64,000 nucleotides of DNA from an uncultured Bacilli bacterium (GTDB lineage: Bacteria; Bacillota_I; Bacilli_A; RF39; UBA660). The notes beneath the pieces are model-generated. The model was given only the letters and a program-made list of their open reading frames with translations, made no database searches and was not told the origin of the DNA. This document shows, one piece after another, positions 51,504 through 60,466 of this stretch. A program made the position numbers and the translations under genes. Location: the NCBI GenBank assembly GCA_934098435.1, contig CAKOOV010000006.1, positions 1 to 64,000 of the forward strand, read 5' to 3'. Position 1 is the first letter of the stretch, and the number at the start of each line of letters is the position of its first letter.

Positions 51504-51848
51504 ATGGACAAGTTTCAAAAATACAAAAATGACATAGTCAGTGGATTAAATGTTGCAATTATATTAGCTGCAATTAGTTTAATTGGAAATTTTTTTGTTG
51601 ATGTAAAACTTTCAAATTTGAACTTAAAAACATTATTAGCATATGTTATAGTTATAAGTGTTTCTTTAGGTTTATTATTTTGGGCTAGAGAATGTGCCAA
51701 AAAAGAAAAATTACTTGGTGGAATATTAACATTAATTGTTGGTATTATTATGTTCTTTGCGGGTGGCTTAATTGATGAAATACTTGGAGCAGTATTTATT
51801 GTAATGGCGATAGCATATTTTATTGCATTTAGTAAATACAAAAAGTAA
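51504..51848 (+). CDS. Small four-helix membrane protein
   Basis: This 114-aa protein has four predicted membrane helices: about 16-32, 44-61, 70-86 and 90-108. It has a short cytoplasmic N-terminus and a Lys-rich end. I do not recognise a family. AGGAGGT precedes the ATG. Codon choice (GTT, TTG, GGT, GCG) is less A-rich than in flanking genes, which hints at a different history. It is divergent from the YehR-like gene across a palindromic control region. Confidence 0.6.
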   Translation: MDKFQKYKNDIVSGLNVAIILAAISLIGNFFVDVKLSNLNLKTLLAYVIVISVSLGLLFWARECAKKEKLLGGILTLIVGIIMFFAGGLIDEILGAVFIVMAIAYFIAFSKYKK

Positions 51849-51920
51849 AGATACTTAAAGAAACATAAAAAATATTAAACTTTGTCAACACGCTGAAAAA
51901 CAACTTCATTTGAAGTTGTT

Positions 51921-52700
51921 TTAATTACAATTAGTAATAAAAATAAATCTATCTTTACCACTATAATCTTTATCAACAATTATATTAACATTTTCCATAT
52001 ATTTATTAACAATACCAACAATACTATCAGCCTGTAAATATCCAATTTCAAAAGCAATAAAAAACTTATCATTTAAGTATTCTTTACATTCACTAAGTAT
52101 TTTATCATAAAAATACAAACCATTCATATCAGCATATAAAGCCAAATGAGGTTCATTATTACAAACAATATCCATAATTTCTTCATCATGACTAATATAA
52201 GGTGGATTACTAATAATAACATCATACTTACCATTAACATTAGAAAAAACATCACTAACAATAAAATTAATATCAGTATTATTAATAGTATTATTTTCTT
52301 TAGCAACATCAAGCGCATCACTAGATATATCAACAGCAGTAACCACACTATCAACCAATTTATTAAGTATAATAGCAATACATCCACTACCAGTACCAAT
52401 ATCTAAAATAGATACCTTACCATCAAAAAATTTACTAATATAGTTAACAGTTTTTTCAACTAACAACTCAGTCTCAAATCTAGGAATAAGCGTGTTTCTA
52501 TTAACCTTAAATTCATAACCATAAAAATTAACATTTCCGATAATATATTGAACAGCTTCACCTTTAAGTAATCTATTAGTATAATCACTTAATTTATCTA
52601 ACAAGTCATTACTTTTAAGATAATCATACAAATAATCAAAAGAATTAGCATCAAGTCCACGACTTTCTAATTCTTTCTTAATTTTATCAACATTAAACAC
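51921..52700 (-). CDS. prmC: Peptide chain release factor N5-glutamine methyltransferase
   Basis: This 259-aa enzyme methylates the GGQ glutamine of release factors, using SAM. It has an N-terminal helical substrate domain, the SAM loop SILDIGTGSGCIAI near 97-110 and the catalytic NPPYIS near 165. It overlaps prfA, its substrate gene, by 8 nt, the normal arrangement. The length is slightly short but complete. Confidence 0.96.
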   Translation of the reverse strand: MFNVDKIKKELESRGLDANSFDYLYDYLKSNDLLDKLSDYTNRLLKGEAVQYIIGNVNFYGYEFKVNRNTLIPRFETELLVEKTVNYISKFFDGKVSILDIGTGSGCIAIILNKLVDSVVTAVDISSDALDVAKENNTINNTDINFIVSDVFSNVNGKYDVIISNPPYISHDEEIMDIVCNNEPHLALYADMNGLYFYDKILSECKEYLNDKFFIAFEIGYLQADSIVGIVNKYMENVNIIVDKDYSGKDRFIFITNCN

Positions 52701-53751
52701 TAGCTTCTAGCTTCTTTCTTTGATCTTCATTAATTAAAGCTTCAATCAAATCTTCCATATCTCCATCCATAACTCTATCTAAGTTCATTGATGTATACCC
52801 AATTCTATGATCAGTAATTCTATTTTGTGGATAATTATAAGTTCTTATCTTCTCACTTCTATCCCCAGTACCTATCTTAACCTTCCTCTCAGCAGCCTCT
52901 TTTTCTTCTTGTTCTCTAAGTTTCATATCATAAAGCCTAGTTTTAAGTATTTTAAAGGCAAGTTCTTTATTCTTAATCTGACTTCTTTCAGTTTGTGAAT
53001 AAACAATAATACCAGTAGGAATATGTGTAAGCCTAACAGCACTATCAGTAGTATTAACACCCTGTCCACCACAACCACTACTTCTTGTTATATCAATTCT
53101 AACCTCAGATTCATCAAGTTCAAAATCAAAGTCTTCAGCTTCAGGCATAACAAGTACCGTAGCAGTACTAGTATGTACCCTACCCTGACTTTCAGTAGCA
53201 GGAACCCTTTGTACCCTATGTGCTCCACTTTCATATTTAAGTTTAGAATAAACTCCATCACCCTTAATCATAAACTCAATTTGTGCAAATCCACCAGCAG
53301 TACCTTCCACCTGATTAAGAACCTCAATTTTCCATCCTTCATTAGAAGCATATCTACTATACATATCAAATAAATCACCAGCAAAAATATTAGCCTCATC
53401 TCCACCAGCAGCACCCCTAATTTCTACAATAACATTCTTATCATCATTAGGATCATGCGGTATAAGTAATACTTCTAATTCATCTTCTAACTTACTTTTC
53501 TTTTCTTCCGCACTAGATAACTCCTCTTTAGCAAACTCAGCCATATCTTTATCTTTTAAAAGATCTTTTGCCTCTTCTATATCTTCCAATACTTTTTTAT
53601 ATTCTTTATATACTTCAACAGTTTTTTCAAGCCCTGTTCTTTCCTTAGAAAGAAGTGTCATTTTCTTAATATCTGATATAATTTCAGGATTAGCAAGTTC
53701 TTCTCCTATTTCATTATATCTTTTTAATGTAGCCTCTAGTCTATCTATCAT
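52693..53751 (-). CDS. prfA: Peptide chain release factor 1
   Basis: This 352-aa release factor recognises UAA and UAG. The catalytic GGQ is in SSGCGGQGVNTTDSAV, and the anticodon-like region is in RVPATESQGRVHTS. A TGTTATAAT extended -10 lies at 53776-53781, 24 nt before the ATG, and no other gene precedes it. It forms an operon with prmC. TGA stops elsewhere in the window imply that RF2 also exists. Confidence 0.98.
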   Translation of the reverse strand: MIDRLEATLKRYNEIGEELANPEIISDIKKMTLLSKERTGLEKTVEVYKEYKKVLEDIEEAKDLLKDKDMAEFAKEELSSAEEKKSKLEDELEVLLIPHDPNDDKNVIVEIRGAAGGDEANIFAGDLFDMYSRYASNEGWKIEVLNQVEGTAGGFAQIEFMIKGDGVYSKLKYESGAHRVQRVPATESQGRVHTSTATVLVMPEAEDFDFELDESEVRIDITRSSGCGGQGVNTTDSAVRLTHIPTGIIVYSQTERSQIKNKELAFKILKTRLYDMKLREQEEKEAAERKVKIGTGDRSEKIRTYNYPQNRITDHRIGYTSMNLDRVMDGDMEDLIEALINEDQRKKLEASV

Positions 53752-53852
53752 AGATTATCCCTCATTTCCTTAAATATTATAACATCGAACTAAAAAAAAG
53801 TAAATTAATTACTAATAATATAAACTTTTTATAACAATTTAATCAATAAATA

Positions 53853-53881
53853 TTGACAATACTAATAAAATATACTACAAT
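53853..53881 (+). promoter_or_regulatory. Sigma-A promoter of the tyrS T-box transcript
   Basis: TTGACA (53853-53858), a 17-nt spacer and TACAAT (53876-53881). Confidence 0.8.
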
Positions 53882-53887
53882 TTAGTC

Positions 53888-54095
53888 ATATTTAATTAAA
53901 CAACGACTAATACCAAGTAATTATTTTATTTCATTTATAGAGAGTTAATGGTTGGTGTAAATTAACAAAATAAAATAATGAAATTACAATATTAAGAGTT
54001 TAATCGGTAAATACCGTTATCATATTAAGGCAATAACATATTGTAAATAAAGGTGGTACCACGACAAATTCGTCCTTTTGGTATCATCTTTTTTT
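53888..54095 (+). ncRNA. T-box riboswitch (Tyr) upstream of tyrS
   Basis: This fills the 53752-54119 gap. The invariant T-box AAGGTGGTACCACG lies at about 54050-54063, with AGAGAGTTAATGGTTGGTG of stem I at about 53939-53957. A likely specifier codon TAC (Tyr) is at 53985-53987, in a stem-I loop. The leader ends in a terminator with a T-run at about 54089-54095. Uncharged tRNA-Tyr should favour the antiterminator and switch on tyrS. Confidence 0.9.
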
Positions 54096-54119
54096 ATATA
54101 ATGAAGGAGAGGATAAAAA

Positions 54120-55343
54120 ATGAAATTATATGAAGACCTAATGTGGAGAGGACTAATAAAAGATGTAGCAGGAGAAGATCTAAAAGAAAAATTAAATGGA
54201 GAGCCAATAACATTCTACTGGGGAACAGATCCAACAGCAGACTCATTACATATTGGTCATTATTCAGCACTATGCACAGCAAAAAGATTAGCTAATGCTG
54301 GACATCACCCAATATTATTATGTGGAGGAGCAACCGGTAGAATCGGAGACCCAAGACCAACCAGTGAAAGAGAAATAATCTCAAATGAAGCAGTAAATAA
54401 AAATATTATCTCAATAAAAAAACAAATAGATAGATTGTTTAATGGAAAAGCAGAAATAGTAGATAACTATGACTGGACAAAAGACTATACATATCTAGAA
54501 TTTCTAAGAGATATAGGAAAATATATTAATGTTAACTACATGATAAATAAAGACATCATTGCCAGAAGATTAGAAAGTGGAATTACTTACGCAGAATTTT
54601 CTTATACATTATTACAAGGTTACGATTTTATGCATCTATATCAAGAAAAAAATTGCATTATGCAAGTAGAAGGATCAGATCAATGGGGAAATATAACTAC
54701 TGGTATTGAACTAATAAGAAAAAAACTAGGTAAAGAAGCATATGGATTTACAATGCCATTAATATTAGATGCCAATGGAAATAAATTTGGTAAAAGCGAA
54801 GGCAATGCATTATGGCTAGATAAAGAAAAAACATCACCTTATGAAATATACCAATACCTAATAAATACTGATGATACAAAAGTATTAGAATATCTAAAAG
54901 TATTCACATTCCTAACAAAAGAAGAAATAGAAGATATAATAGATAAACAAAACAAAAATCCAGAAACAAGAATAGCACAAAAAACATTAGCATATGAAGT
55001 AGTAAAAGACATCCATGGTAAAGATGAAGCAGACCATGCCATAAAAATATCAGAAGTACTATTTACTGGAAATATAAAAGACTTAACAGATAAAGAAATA
55101 GAAATAGTCTTCAAAAAAATGCCTGCATTCGAATCAAACAATGATACATTAATAAATATATTAGTAAATAATAATATTGCCACATCAAGAAGAGAAGCCA
55201 GAGAGTTTCTATCAAATAACGCTATTACACTAGATGGTGATATAGTTAATGATGAATCAAAAGAAATAACTAATACACAAAAATATCATATAATAAGAAA
55301 AGGTAAGAAAAAATATTATCTAATAAAAATGAACCAAGACTAA
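54120..55343 (+). CDS. tyrS: Tyrosyl-tRNA synthetase
   Basis: This 407-aa class I synthetase charges tRNA-Tyr. The HIGH motif is DSLHIGHYSAL, the Tyr-binding segment includes YTLLQGYDF, KFGKSEGN takes the KMSKS position, and an S4-like C-terminal domain holds SRREAREFLSNNAI. GAAGGAGAGG lies upstream of the ATG. It is controlled by the preceding T-box. The stop overlaps that of the convergent gene by 3-4 nt. Confidence 0.98.
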   Translation: MKLYEDLMWRGLIKDVAGEDLKEKLNGEPITFYWGTDPTADSLHIGHYSALCTAKRLANAGHHPILLCGGATGRIGDPRPTSEREIISNEAVNKNIISIKKQIDRLFNGKAEIVDNYDWTKDYTYLEFLRDIGKYINVNYMINKDIIARRLESGITYAEFSYTLLQGYDFMHLYQEKNCIMQVEGSDQWGNITTGIELIRKKLGKEAYGFTMPLILDANGNKFGKSEGNALWLDKEKTSPYEIYQYLINTDDTKVLEYLKVFTFLTKEEIEDIIDKQNKNPETRIAQKTLAYEVVKDIHGKDEADHAIKISEVLFTGNIKDLTDKEIEIVFKKMPAFESNNDTLINILVNNNIATSRREAREFLSNNAITLDGDIVNDESKEITNTQKYHIIRKGKKKYYLIKMNQD

Positions 55344-55364
55344 ATATAAGCCTTAGTTCTTTTT
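55334..55364. terminator. Terminator between tyrS and the convergent gene
   Basis: ACTAA and TTAGT pair across a 9-nt loop, extended by AAG/CTT with a bulge and followed by TTTTT on the plus strand. The two stop codons overlap here. Confidence 0.55.
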
Positions 55365-55750
55365 ATTTTAGATAATACATTAATTTTCTTTTTTACAACC
55401 TTCTTATTAGGTTCATATATAGTAACAATTTCTCTCTCAGGAATATTAAAATAATTCCTAATATCAGCAGTAGTAAAATCATATAAATAATCATAAATTT
55501 TTATTTTATTATTATTAAAAACCAATTGAGCATTATAATCCATATTCAAAGAAATAGAATTATTATTCACAGTAACAATTGCTGCCAAATTACTAAAGTC
55601 ATTCCCATAATCATTAACATCAATATTAGTTTTAACATTAAAATCATGAATACATTTTGACAAATATAGCATATTAATATTATTATTAACCAATAATGCC
55701 CCAGCCAAAAACGAAGAAAACGAAACTTCTCTATTCTCATTAAACTCCAT
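55340..55750 (-). CDS. Uncharacterised 136-aa protein
   Basis: I do not recognise this protein. It is soluble and Asn-rich, with beta-type segments (NLAAIVTVNNNSISLNMDYNAQLVFN) and a basic tail (KKVVKKKINVLSKIKRTK). The ATG at 55750 lies 14 nt from GAGGTG, an unusually long spacing. An in-frame ATT 6-8 nt after GAGGTG could be the true initiator, adding three residues. It lies between tyrS and tilS on the opposite strand. Function unknown. Confidence 0.5.
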   Translation of the reverse strand: MEFNENREVSFSSFLAGALLVNNNINMLYLSKCIHDFNVKTNIDVNDYGNDFSNLAAIVTVNNNSISLNMDYNAQLVFNNNKIKIYDYLYDFTTADIRNYFNIPEREIVTIYEPNKKVVKKKINVLSKIKRTKAYI

Positions 55751-55865
55751 ATTCTTAATTTTTTCACCTCGCAATATACAATTATATAGTAAAAGATTAT
55801 AAAAGTCAAAAGAATATTTCAAAATATCAAAATATTTGTTATAATATATGCAAAAGGAGGATATT

Positions 55866-57179
55866 ATGAACCATGTATTAGACGACTATATTTTTAATAA
55901 TTACGTCGTAATTGGCGTATCAGCAGGTCCAGATTCCATGTGTTTATTAGATTTACTACAAAAGAAAACAACAAAAATAGTAGTATGTCATATAAATCAC
56001 AACGTAAGAAAAGAAAGTATAGAAGAAGAAGAATATATTACCAAATATTGTCAAGATAAAAATATTATACTAGAGAAAACCACTATAAATAACTATCAAG
56101 AAAATAATTTTGAAAACGAAGCCAGAAAAAAAAGATATATGTTCTATGAAGAAATATTAAAAAAATACAATTCTAAGACACTACTACTAGCACATCATGG
56201 AGATGATCTAATTGAAACAATACTAATGAAAATATCCAGAGGATCAAATTTAGAGGGCTACGCAGGAATAAAAGAAATATCAAACGTTAAAAATTATCAA
56301 ATAATAAGACCATTACTAAAATATACTAAAGAAGATATAATAAACTATAATAAATCTAACAACATTAAATACTACAACGATAGTTCTAATCAAAGCACCA
56401 ATTATACACGAAATAGATATCGTCTAAATATTTTACCACTTCTAAAAAAAGAAGATAAAAACATACACAAAAAATACCTAAAATATTCAAAAACATTAAT
56501 AGAATATGATAATTACATCAAAAGAGAAGTTAAAAAAAATATAGACAATGTCTATATAAATAATATCATATATATAGACAAGTTAAATCAATTAGATACA
56601 TTCTTAATAAAAAATATATTATACAATATAATGAATAATATATATCAAAATAAAAATAATATAATAACAGATAAACACATTCAAAATATTATATCATTAT
56701 TAAATAATACAAAACCAAATATAAAAATAGATTTACCAAACAATAAAGAAATAGTAAAAGAATATAATAAATTAATAATCAAAGAAAAAAGAAGTAATAT
56801 AAAAAGTTATAAAATAGAATTTAATGATAAAATAGAAATAGAAAAGTTTATCATTGAAAAAATAGAATCAGAAGATAACGATAGTAATAATGTATGCCGT
56901 CTAAATAGCAAAGATATAACATTACCATTATATATAAGAAACAGAGAAGATGGTGACTTCATAGTATTAAAAGGAAGTAATAATCGAAAAAAAATAAAAG
57001 AAATATTTATAGAAAAAAAAATACCTATAAGCAAAAGAAATAACTATCCACTACTAATAGATTCAAACAACAATATAATTTGGATACCAAATATCAAAAA
57101 AAGTAAATTTTGTAAGAAAAAAAACGAAAACTATGATATAATAATAAGGTGCAATGAAAGGAAGGAAGATTATGAATAA
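55866..57179 (+). CDS. tilS: tRNA(Ile)-lysidine synthetase
   Basis: This 437-aa enzyme converts C34 of tRNA-Ile(CAU) to lysidine using ATP and lysine. The PP-loop is SAGPDS (19-24), a variant of SGGPDS with Ala for Gly. HHGDDLIETILMKISRGS is the second motif. The C-terminal substrate domain ends near KKISKRNNYPLL-type sequence. The start at 55866 has AGGAGG 6 nt upstream. It overlaps ftsH by 8 nt; the hprT gene that sits between them in Bacillus is absent. Confidence 0.95.
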   Translation: MNHVLDDYIFNNYVVIGVSAGPDSMCLLDLLQKKTTKIVVCHINHNVRKESIEEEEYITKYCQDKNIILEKTTINNYQENNFENEARKKRYMFYEEILKKYNSKTLLLAHHGDDLIETILMKISRGSNLEGYAGIKEISNVKNYQIIRPLLKYTKEDIINYNKSNNIKYYNDSSNQSTNYTRNRYRLNILPLLKKEDKNIHKKYLKYSKTLIEYDNYIKREVKKNIDNVYINNIIYIDKLNQLDTFLIKNILYNIMNNIYQNKNNIITDKHIQNIISLLNNTKPNIKIDLPNNKEIVKEYNKLIIKEKRSNIKSYKIEFNDKIEIEKFIIEKIESEDNDSNNVCRLNSKDITLPLYIRNREDGDFIVLKGSNNRKKIKEIFIEKKIPISKRNNYPLLIDSNNNIIWIPNIKKSKFCKKKNENYDIIIRCNERKEDYE

Positions 57180-59088
57180 AAAAGAAATAAAGAAAAGTTT
57201 AGTACCATATGTATTTTTATTAATATTTTTTATAGGATGTATGATAACGTTCAAAATGTTCAATAATACAGTAAATGAAATAACATATGACGATTTTATA
57301 AAAGATTTAAATGGCGGTAAAGTAACAGAACTAACTATAACACCAAAAGTAAGAACAGAGACTTATAAATTAACAGGTAAATTAGATACCTATTCAAAAA
57401 ACGAAAGTTTCGTTCTATACATACCAAAATCAGAAGAATTTATATCAAAAATAACTACCGCTAAAGATAATTCTAATGATTTCAAATTAACAATACTAAA
57501 TGATCCAGAAGCATCATCTTGGTTATCCGTAGCTATTGAAGTTATTCCAATACTAATTTTAGCCGGAGTAACCATTTGGGTATTTACAAGACAAATTGGT
57601 GGTGGCAGTAAATCTATGGATTTTGGCAAATCAAGAGCAAAACTAGTTGAAGAAAGCCGTGCCACATTCAAAGATGTTGCAGGATTAACAGAAGAAAAAG
57701 AAGAAGTTCAAGAATTAATAGACTTTTTAAAGAATCCAAAAAAATTCACTAATATGGGAGCAAGAATTCCAAAAGGTGTCTTACTAGTAGGCCCTCCAGG
57801 AACAGGTAAAACATTACTCGCTCGTGCCGTAGCCGGAGAAGCAAAAGTACCATTTTATTATATAAGTGGATCAGACTTTGTAGAACTATTCGTAGGAATA
57901 GGTGCATCAAGAGTAAGAGATATGTTTAAGCAAGCAAAAATGAATGCCCCATGTCTAATTTTCATAGATGAAATAGATGCAGTTGGTCGTCAAAGAGGAA
58001 CAGGCCTTGGTGGCGGACACGACGAAAGAGAACAAACACTTAACCAATTGCTTACCGAAATGGATGGTTTTGGTGCCAATGAAGGAATAATCATCATAGC
58101 AGCTACAAATAGACCAGATGTCCTAGACCCAGCACTATTACGTCCAGGAAGATTCGACAGACAAGTAACAGTTAGTCTTCCAGATAAAAATGCTAGAATA
58201 GAAATATTAAAAGTACATGCCAAAAATAAAATACTTGCCAAAAATATCACATTAGAATATTTAGCAAAAAGAACACCAGGATTTTCCGGAGCAGATCTAG
58301 AAAATCTACTTAATGAAGCAGCATTATTAGCAGTCAGAAGAAATAAAAAAGAAATAACAATGGCAGAAATAGACGAAGCAACAGACAGAGTCCTAATGGG
58401 ACCAGCTAAAGTAACAAAAAAATACACAGACAAAGAAAAGAAACTAGTAGCTTTTCATGAAGCTGGCCACGCCGTATTAGGATTAAAACTAGATGGTGCT
58501 AATGAAGTACAAAAAATAACAATAATTCCTAGAGGCCATGCTGGTGGTTATACAATGATGACTCCAAAAGAAGAAGCATTTAACTATACAAAAAAAGAAT
58601 TATTAGAATCAATCTGTGGCTTATTAGGTGGAAGAGTAGCAGAAGAAGTAACATTCGGAGAAATAACTACCGGAGCACATGATGATTTTAAGAAAGCTAC
58701 AAAAATAGCAAGAAGTATGGTAACAGAATATGGTATGAGCAATTTAGGACCAATGATGCTAGAAGAACCAGATGGCAACACATTCTTAGGAAGAGATTAT
58801 ACAAAAAATAGAAACATTTCAGATACAGTAGCACATGAAATAGATGAAGAAATGCGTTCAATTATAAACGACTGCTATAAACAAGCTACAAAAATAATAA
58901 CTGAAAACAAAAAATTATTAGAACTAATTGCCAATACACTTCTAGAAGAAGAAACAATAACTAAAGAAGAAATAGATTATTTAGTAGAACACGGCCATCT
59001 TCCTGAAGACAAAAAAGAAGACAATAAAACCGAAGATAAAAAAGAAGTAAAAGAAAAAAAGCCTAAAAAAAGTGAAGACAAAAAATAA
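57172..59088 (+). CDS. ftsH: ATP-dependent zinc metalloprotease FtsH
   Basis: This 638-aa membrane AAA+ protease degrades unfolded membrane and regulatory proteins. It has helices at 10-27 and 117-138 flanking an extracytoplasmic domain. Walker A is GPPGTGKT (207-214), Walker B is LIFIDEIDA, the second region of homology is near 312-330, and the zinc site is HEAGH (429-433). A charged Lys/Glu tail ends the protein. AAGGAAGG lies inside tilS and precedes the ATG, so translation is coupled. Confidence 0.98.
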   Translation: MNKKEIKKSLVPYVFLLIFFIGCMITFKMFNNTVNEITYDDFIKDLNGGKVTELTITPKVRTETYKLTGKLDTYSKNESFVLYIPKSEEFISKITTAKDNSNDFKLTILNDPEASSWLSVAIEVIPILILAGVTIWVFTRQIGGGSKSMDFGKSRAKLVEESRATFKDVAGLTEEKEEVQELIDFLKNPKKFTNMGARIPKGVLLVGPPGTGKTLLARAVAGEAKVPFYYISGSDFVELFVGIGASRVRDMFKQAKMNAPCLIFIDEIDAVGRQRGTGLGGGHDEREQTLNQLLTEMDGFGANEGIIIIAATNRPDVLDPALLRPGRFDRQVTVSLPDKNARIEILKVHAKNKILAKNITLEYLAKRTPGFSGADLENLLNEAALLAVRRNKKEITMAEIDEATDRVLMGPAKVTKKYTDKEKKLVAFHEAGHAVLGLKLDGANEVQKITIIPRGHAGGYTMMTPKEEAFNYTKKELLESICGLLGGRVAEEVTFGEITTGAHDDFKKATKIARSMVTEYGMSNLGPMMLEEPDGNTFLGRDYTKNRNISDTVAHEIDEEMRSIINDCYKQATKIITENKKLLELIANTLLEEETITKEEIDYLVEHGHLPEDKKEDNKTEDKKEVKEKKPKKSEDKK

Positions 59089-59112
59089 AAGAGATTAATC
59101 ATCTCTTTTTTA
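59088..59112. terminator. Bidirectional terminator between ftsH and divIC
   Basis: AAAGAGAT (59088-59095) pairs with ATCTCTTT (59101-59108), with T-runs on both strands. Confidence 0.8.
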
Positions 59113-59115
59113 TAT

Positions 59116-59430
59116 TTATTCATCATCTGGTATTCTAATAATAAGTTCACCATTCTTAGAATACAAATATTTTTCTCTAGCATATCTAGCAACATAATCA
59201 GGATCATTAAGTTTCTTTATATCCGAATTAAGGACCTCCTCTTCATCCTTTAAATCAGAGAGTTTAACATTTAAAGCCTGTTTTTCATTTTTTATCTCAA
59301 TAATTTTGCCAACGTTAGTAAAAAAACTATAACTAAGAGAACCAATTATTGCTCCAAAAAAGATAAAACTCAAAAAAATTCTCTTCTTAGCCTTTTTATT
59401 ATTTTTTTTACTAATCTTACTCTTAGCCAT
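59116..59430 (-). CDS. divIC: Septum formation initiator DivIC/FtsB family
   Basis: This 104-aa single-pass division protein has a basic cytoplasmic N-terminus and a membrane helix (residues 19-38). A coiled coil follows (42-72: IIEIKNEKQALNVKLSDLKDEE), and the family motif is DPDYVARYAREKYLYSKNGE. It joins FtsL and DivIB at the septum. The start at 59430 follows GGTGAG; the longer frame lacks a site. It is the last gene of the yabP-yabQ-divIC run, as in Bacillus. Confidence 0.92.
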   Translation of the reverse strand: MAKSKISKKNNKKAKKRIFLSFIFFGAIIGSLSYSFFTNVGKIIEIKNEKQALNVKLSDLKDEEEVLNSDIKKLNDPDYVARYAREKYLYSKNGELIIRIPDDE

Positions 59431-59466
59431 AATCTCACCTACCTTACGACACAATTATAGCACAAC

Positions 59467-59748
59467 TTATCTTCTTTTACAATTAATTTTATTATATATG
59501 ACAAAAGATAACATATAACCTGTAAAGAAAACTAGAAAAAAATATACATGCAAAATACCATTATTAATTTTTAAAAGAATAATAAAATATAATAAAGATA
59601 TAAATATAACAAACAAAAAAGAAATCACAATACGATAAACAAGTTTTCCATTATACAAAACTTTATAATTAATTTCCAACAAGAAAAAGAAGAGTACACC
59701 ATAAAAAAAAGAATAAATAAGCGATAAAATTTGTGTAGAAAGTATCAT
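59467..59748 (-). CDS. yabQ: Sporulation protein YabQ
   Basis: This 93-aa membrane protein has about three helices and matches the YabQ pattern: LSTQILSLIYSFFYGVLFFFLLEINYK at the N-terminus, then FILLKINNGILHVYFFLVFFTGY. It acts in the mother cell, where it is needed for spore cortex assembly in Bacillus. It is shorter than the Bacillus protein. Its ATG overlaps the yabP stop by 4 nt. Confidence 0.85.
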   Translation of the reverse strand: MILSTQILSLIYSFFYGVLFFFLLEINYKVLYNGKLVYRIVISFLFVIFISLLYFIILLKINNGILHVYFFLVFFTGYMLSFVIYNKINCKRR

Positions 59749-60038
59749 TTAAAAAGCTTATTAAGTAATGAACTATCCTTATCTTTCTTTAAATTTTCAT
59801 CCAAATACATAAGACTATCTATTCTTCCCTTTATAGAAACATTTCCTTGATAAGTATCAAGTTTTATAATTTCCAACTCACTACCATTTATAACTAAAAA
59901 ACCTAGAGTTGTCTCCATTAAAAATTCTTCATTATCAAAACTTTCAATTTTTTTAACACCACTAATAACCAAATTCTTGCGCTCAGTTATAGTAAGACCA
60001 TGATTAAAACTATTATTCATATCTTGAACCTTATCCAT
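59745..60038 (-). CDS. yabP: Sporulation protein YabP
   Basis: This 97-aa protein is soluble and rich in beta-strands, with the YabP/YqfC-family features HGLTITERKNLVISGVKKIESFDNEEF and TTLGFLVINGSEL, then VSIKGRIDSLMY. It is a mother-cell sporulation protein of cortex formation. The start at 60038 has GGGAGG upstream. A sigma-E-like promoter precedes it, and the spoVG terminator isolates it from upstream genes. Confidence 0.9.
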   Translation of the reverse strand: MDKVQDMNNSFNHGLTITERKNLVISGVKKIESFDNEEFLMETTLGFLVINGSELEIIKLDTYQGNVSIKGRIDSLMYLDENLKKDKDSSLLNKLFK

Positions 60039-60056
60039 TATTATTCCTCCCAAATA

Positions 60057-60084
60057 ATAATATGCAATAAATAAATAAATATGA
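60057..60084 (-). promoter_or_regulatory. Sigma-E-like promoter of yabP-yabQ
   Basis: On the minus strand TCATATT (60078-60084), a 13-nt spacer and CATATTAT (60057-60064). Element and spacing match those upstream of spoIVA in this window. Confidence 0.65.
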
Positions 60085-60110
60085 AAAAAACTATTAGATT
60101 CCTAATAGTT
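60084..60110 (-). terminator. spoVG terminator
   Basis: AACTATTAG (60089-60097) pairs with CTAATAGTT (60102-60110), and seven T follow on the minus strand. Confidence 0.85.
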
Positions 60111-60118
60111 AATATTCA

Positions 60119-60379
60119 TTATTCACCTTTATTATATTCATCAAAAATAAGGTCTTCAAACATTTTTCTTGTTTCTTCGTTAATAGGATGTGCAGTATCC
60201 CTATGTCCACCATCAGGTGTAGGTTTACTAGGCATTGCAATGAACAGACCTTTATCTCCTTCTAATATTCTAATATCTTCAACTAGAAAGCATCCATCAA
60301 TTAGTACTTTAGCAATACCTCTCATTTTTGAACCTTCTCTTGGCTCAATTCTTATTAACTTATCAAGTTTTAGTTCCAT
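60119..60379 (-). CDS. spoVG: SpoVG regulatory RNA/DNA-binding protein
   Basis: This 86-aa protein is nearly canonical: IRIEPREGSKMRGIAKVLIDG, then GLFIAMPSKPTPDGGHRDTAHPI. It binds nucleic acids and affects division, capsule and sporulation in Firmicutes. GAAGGAG lies upstream of the ATG. In Bacillus spoVG is a sigma-H gene; here I see a sigma-A type promoter (TTGCTT-17-TAAAAT) and no clear sigma-H box. Confidence 0.97.
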   Translation of the reverse strand: MELKLDKLIRIEPREGSKMRGIAKVLIDGCFLVEDIRILEGDKGLFIAMPSKPTPDGGHRDTAHPINEETRKMFEDLIFDEYNKGE

Positions 60380-60415
60380 ATCATCAACTCCTTCTAGAAA
60401 ATACTTTCTAATTAC

Positions 60416-60444
60416 ATTTTATATTATTTATTCAATAAAAGCAA
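60416..60444 (-). promoter_or_regulatory. Promoter of spoVG
   Basis: On the minus strand TTGCTT (60439-60444), a 17-nt spacer and TAAAAT (60416-60421). Confidence 0.6.
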
Positions 60445-60466
60445 GAGTTTTTCACGTTTTTTACAC

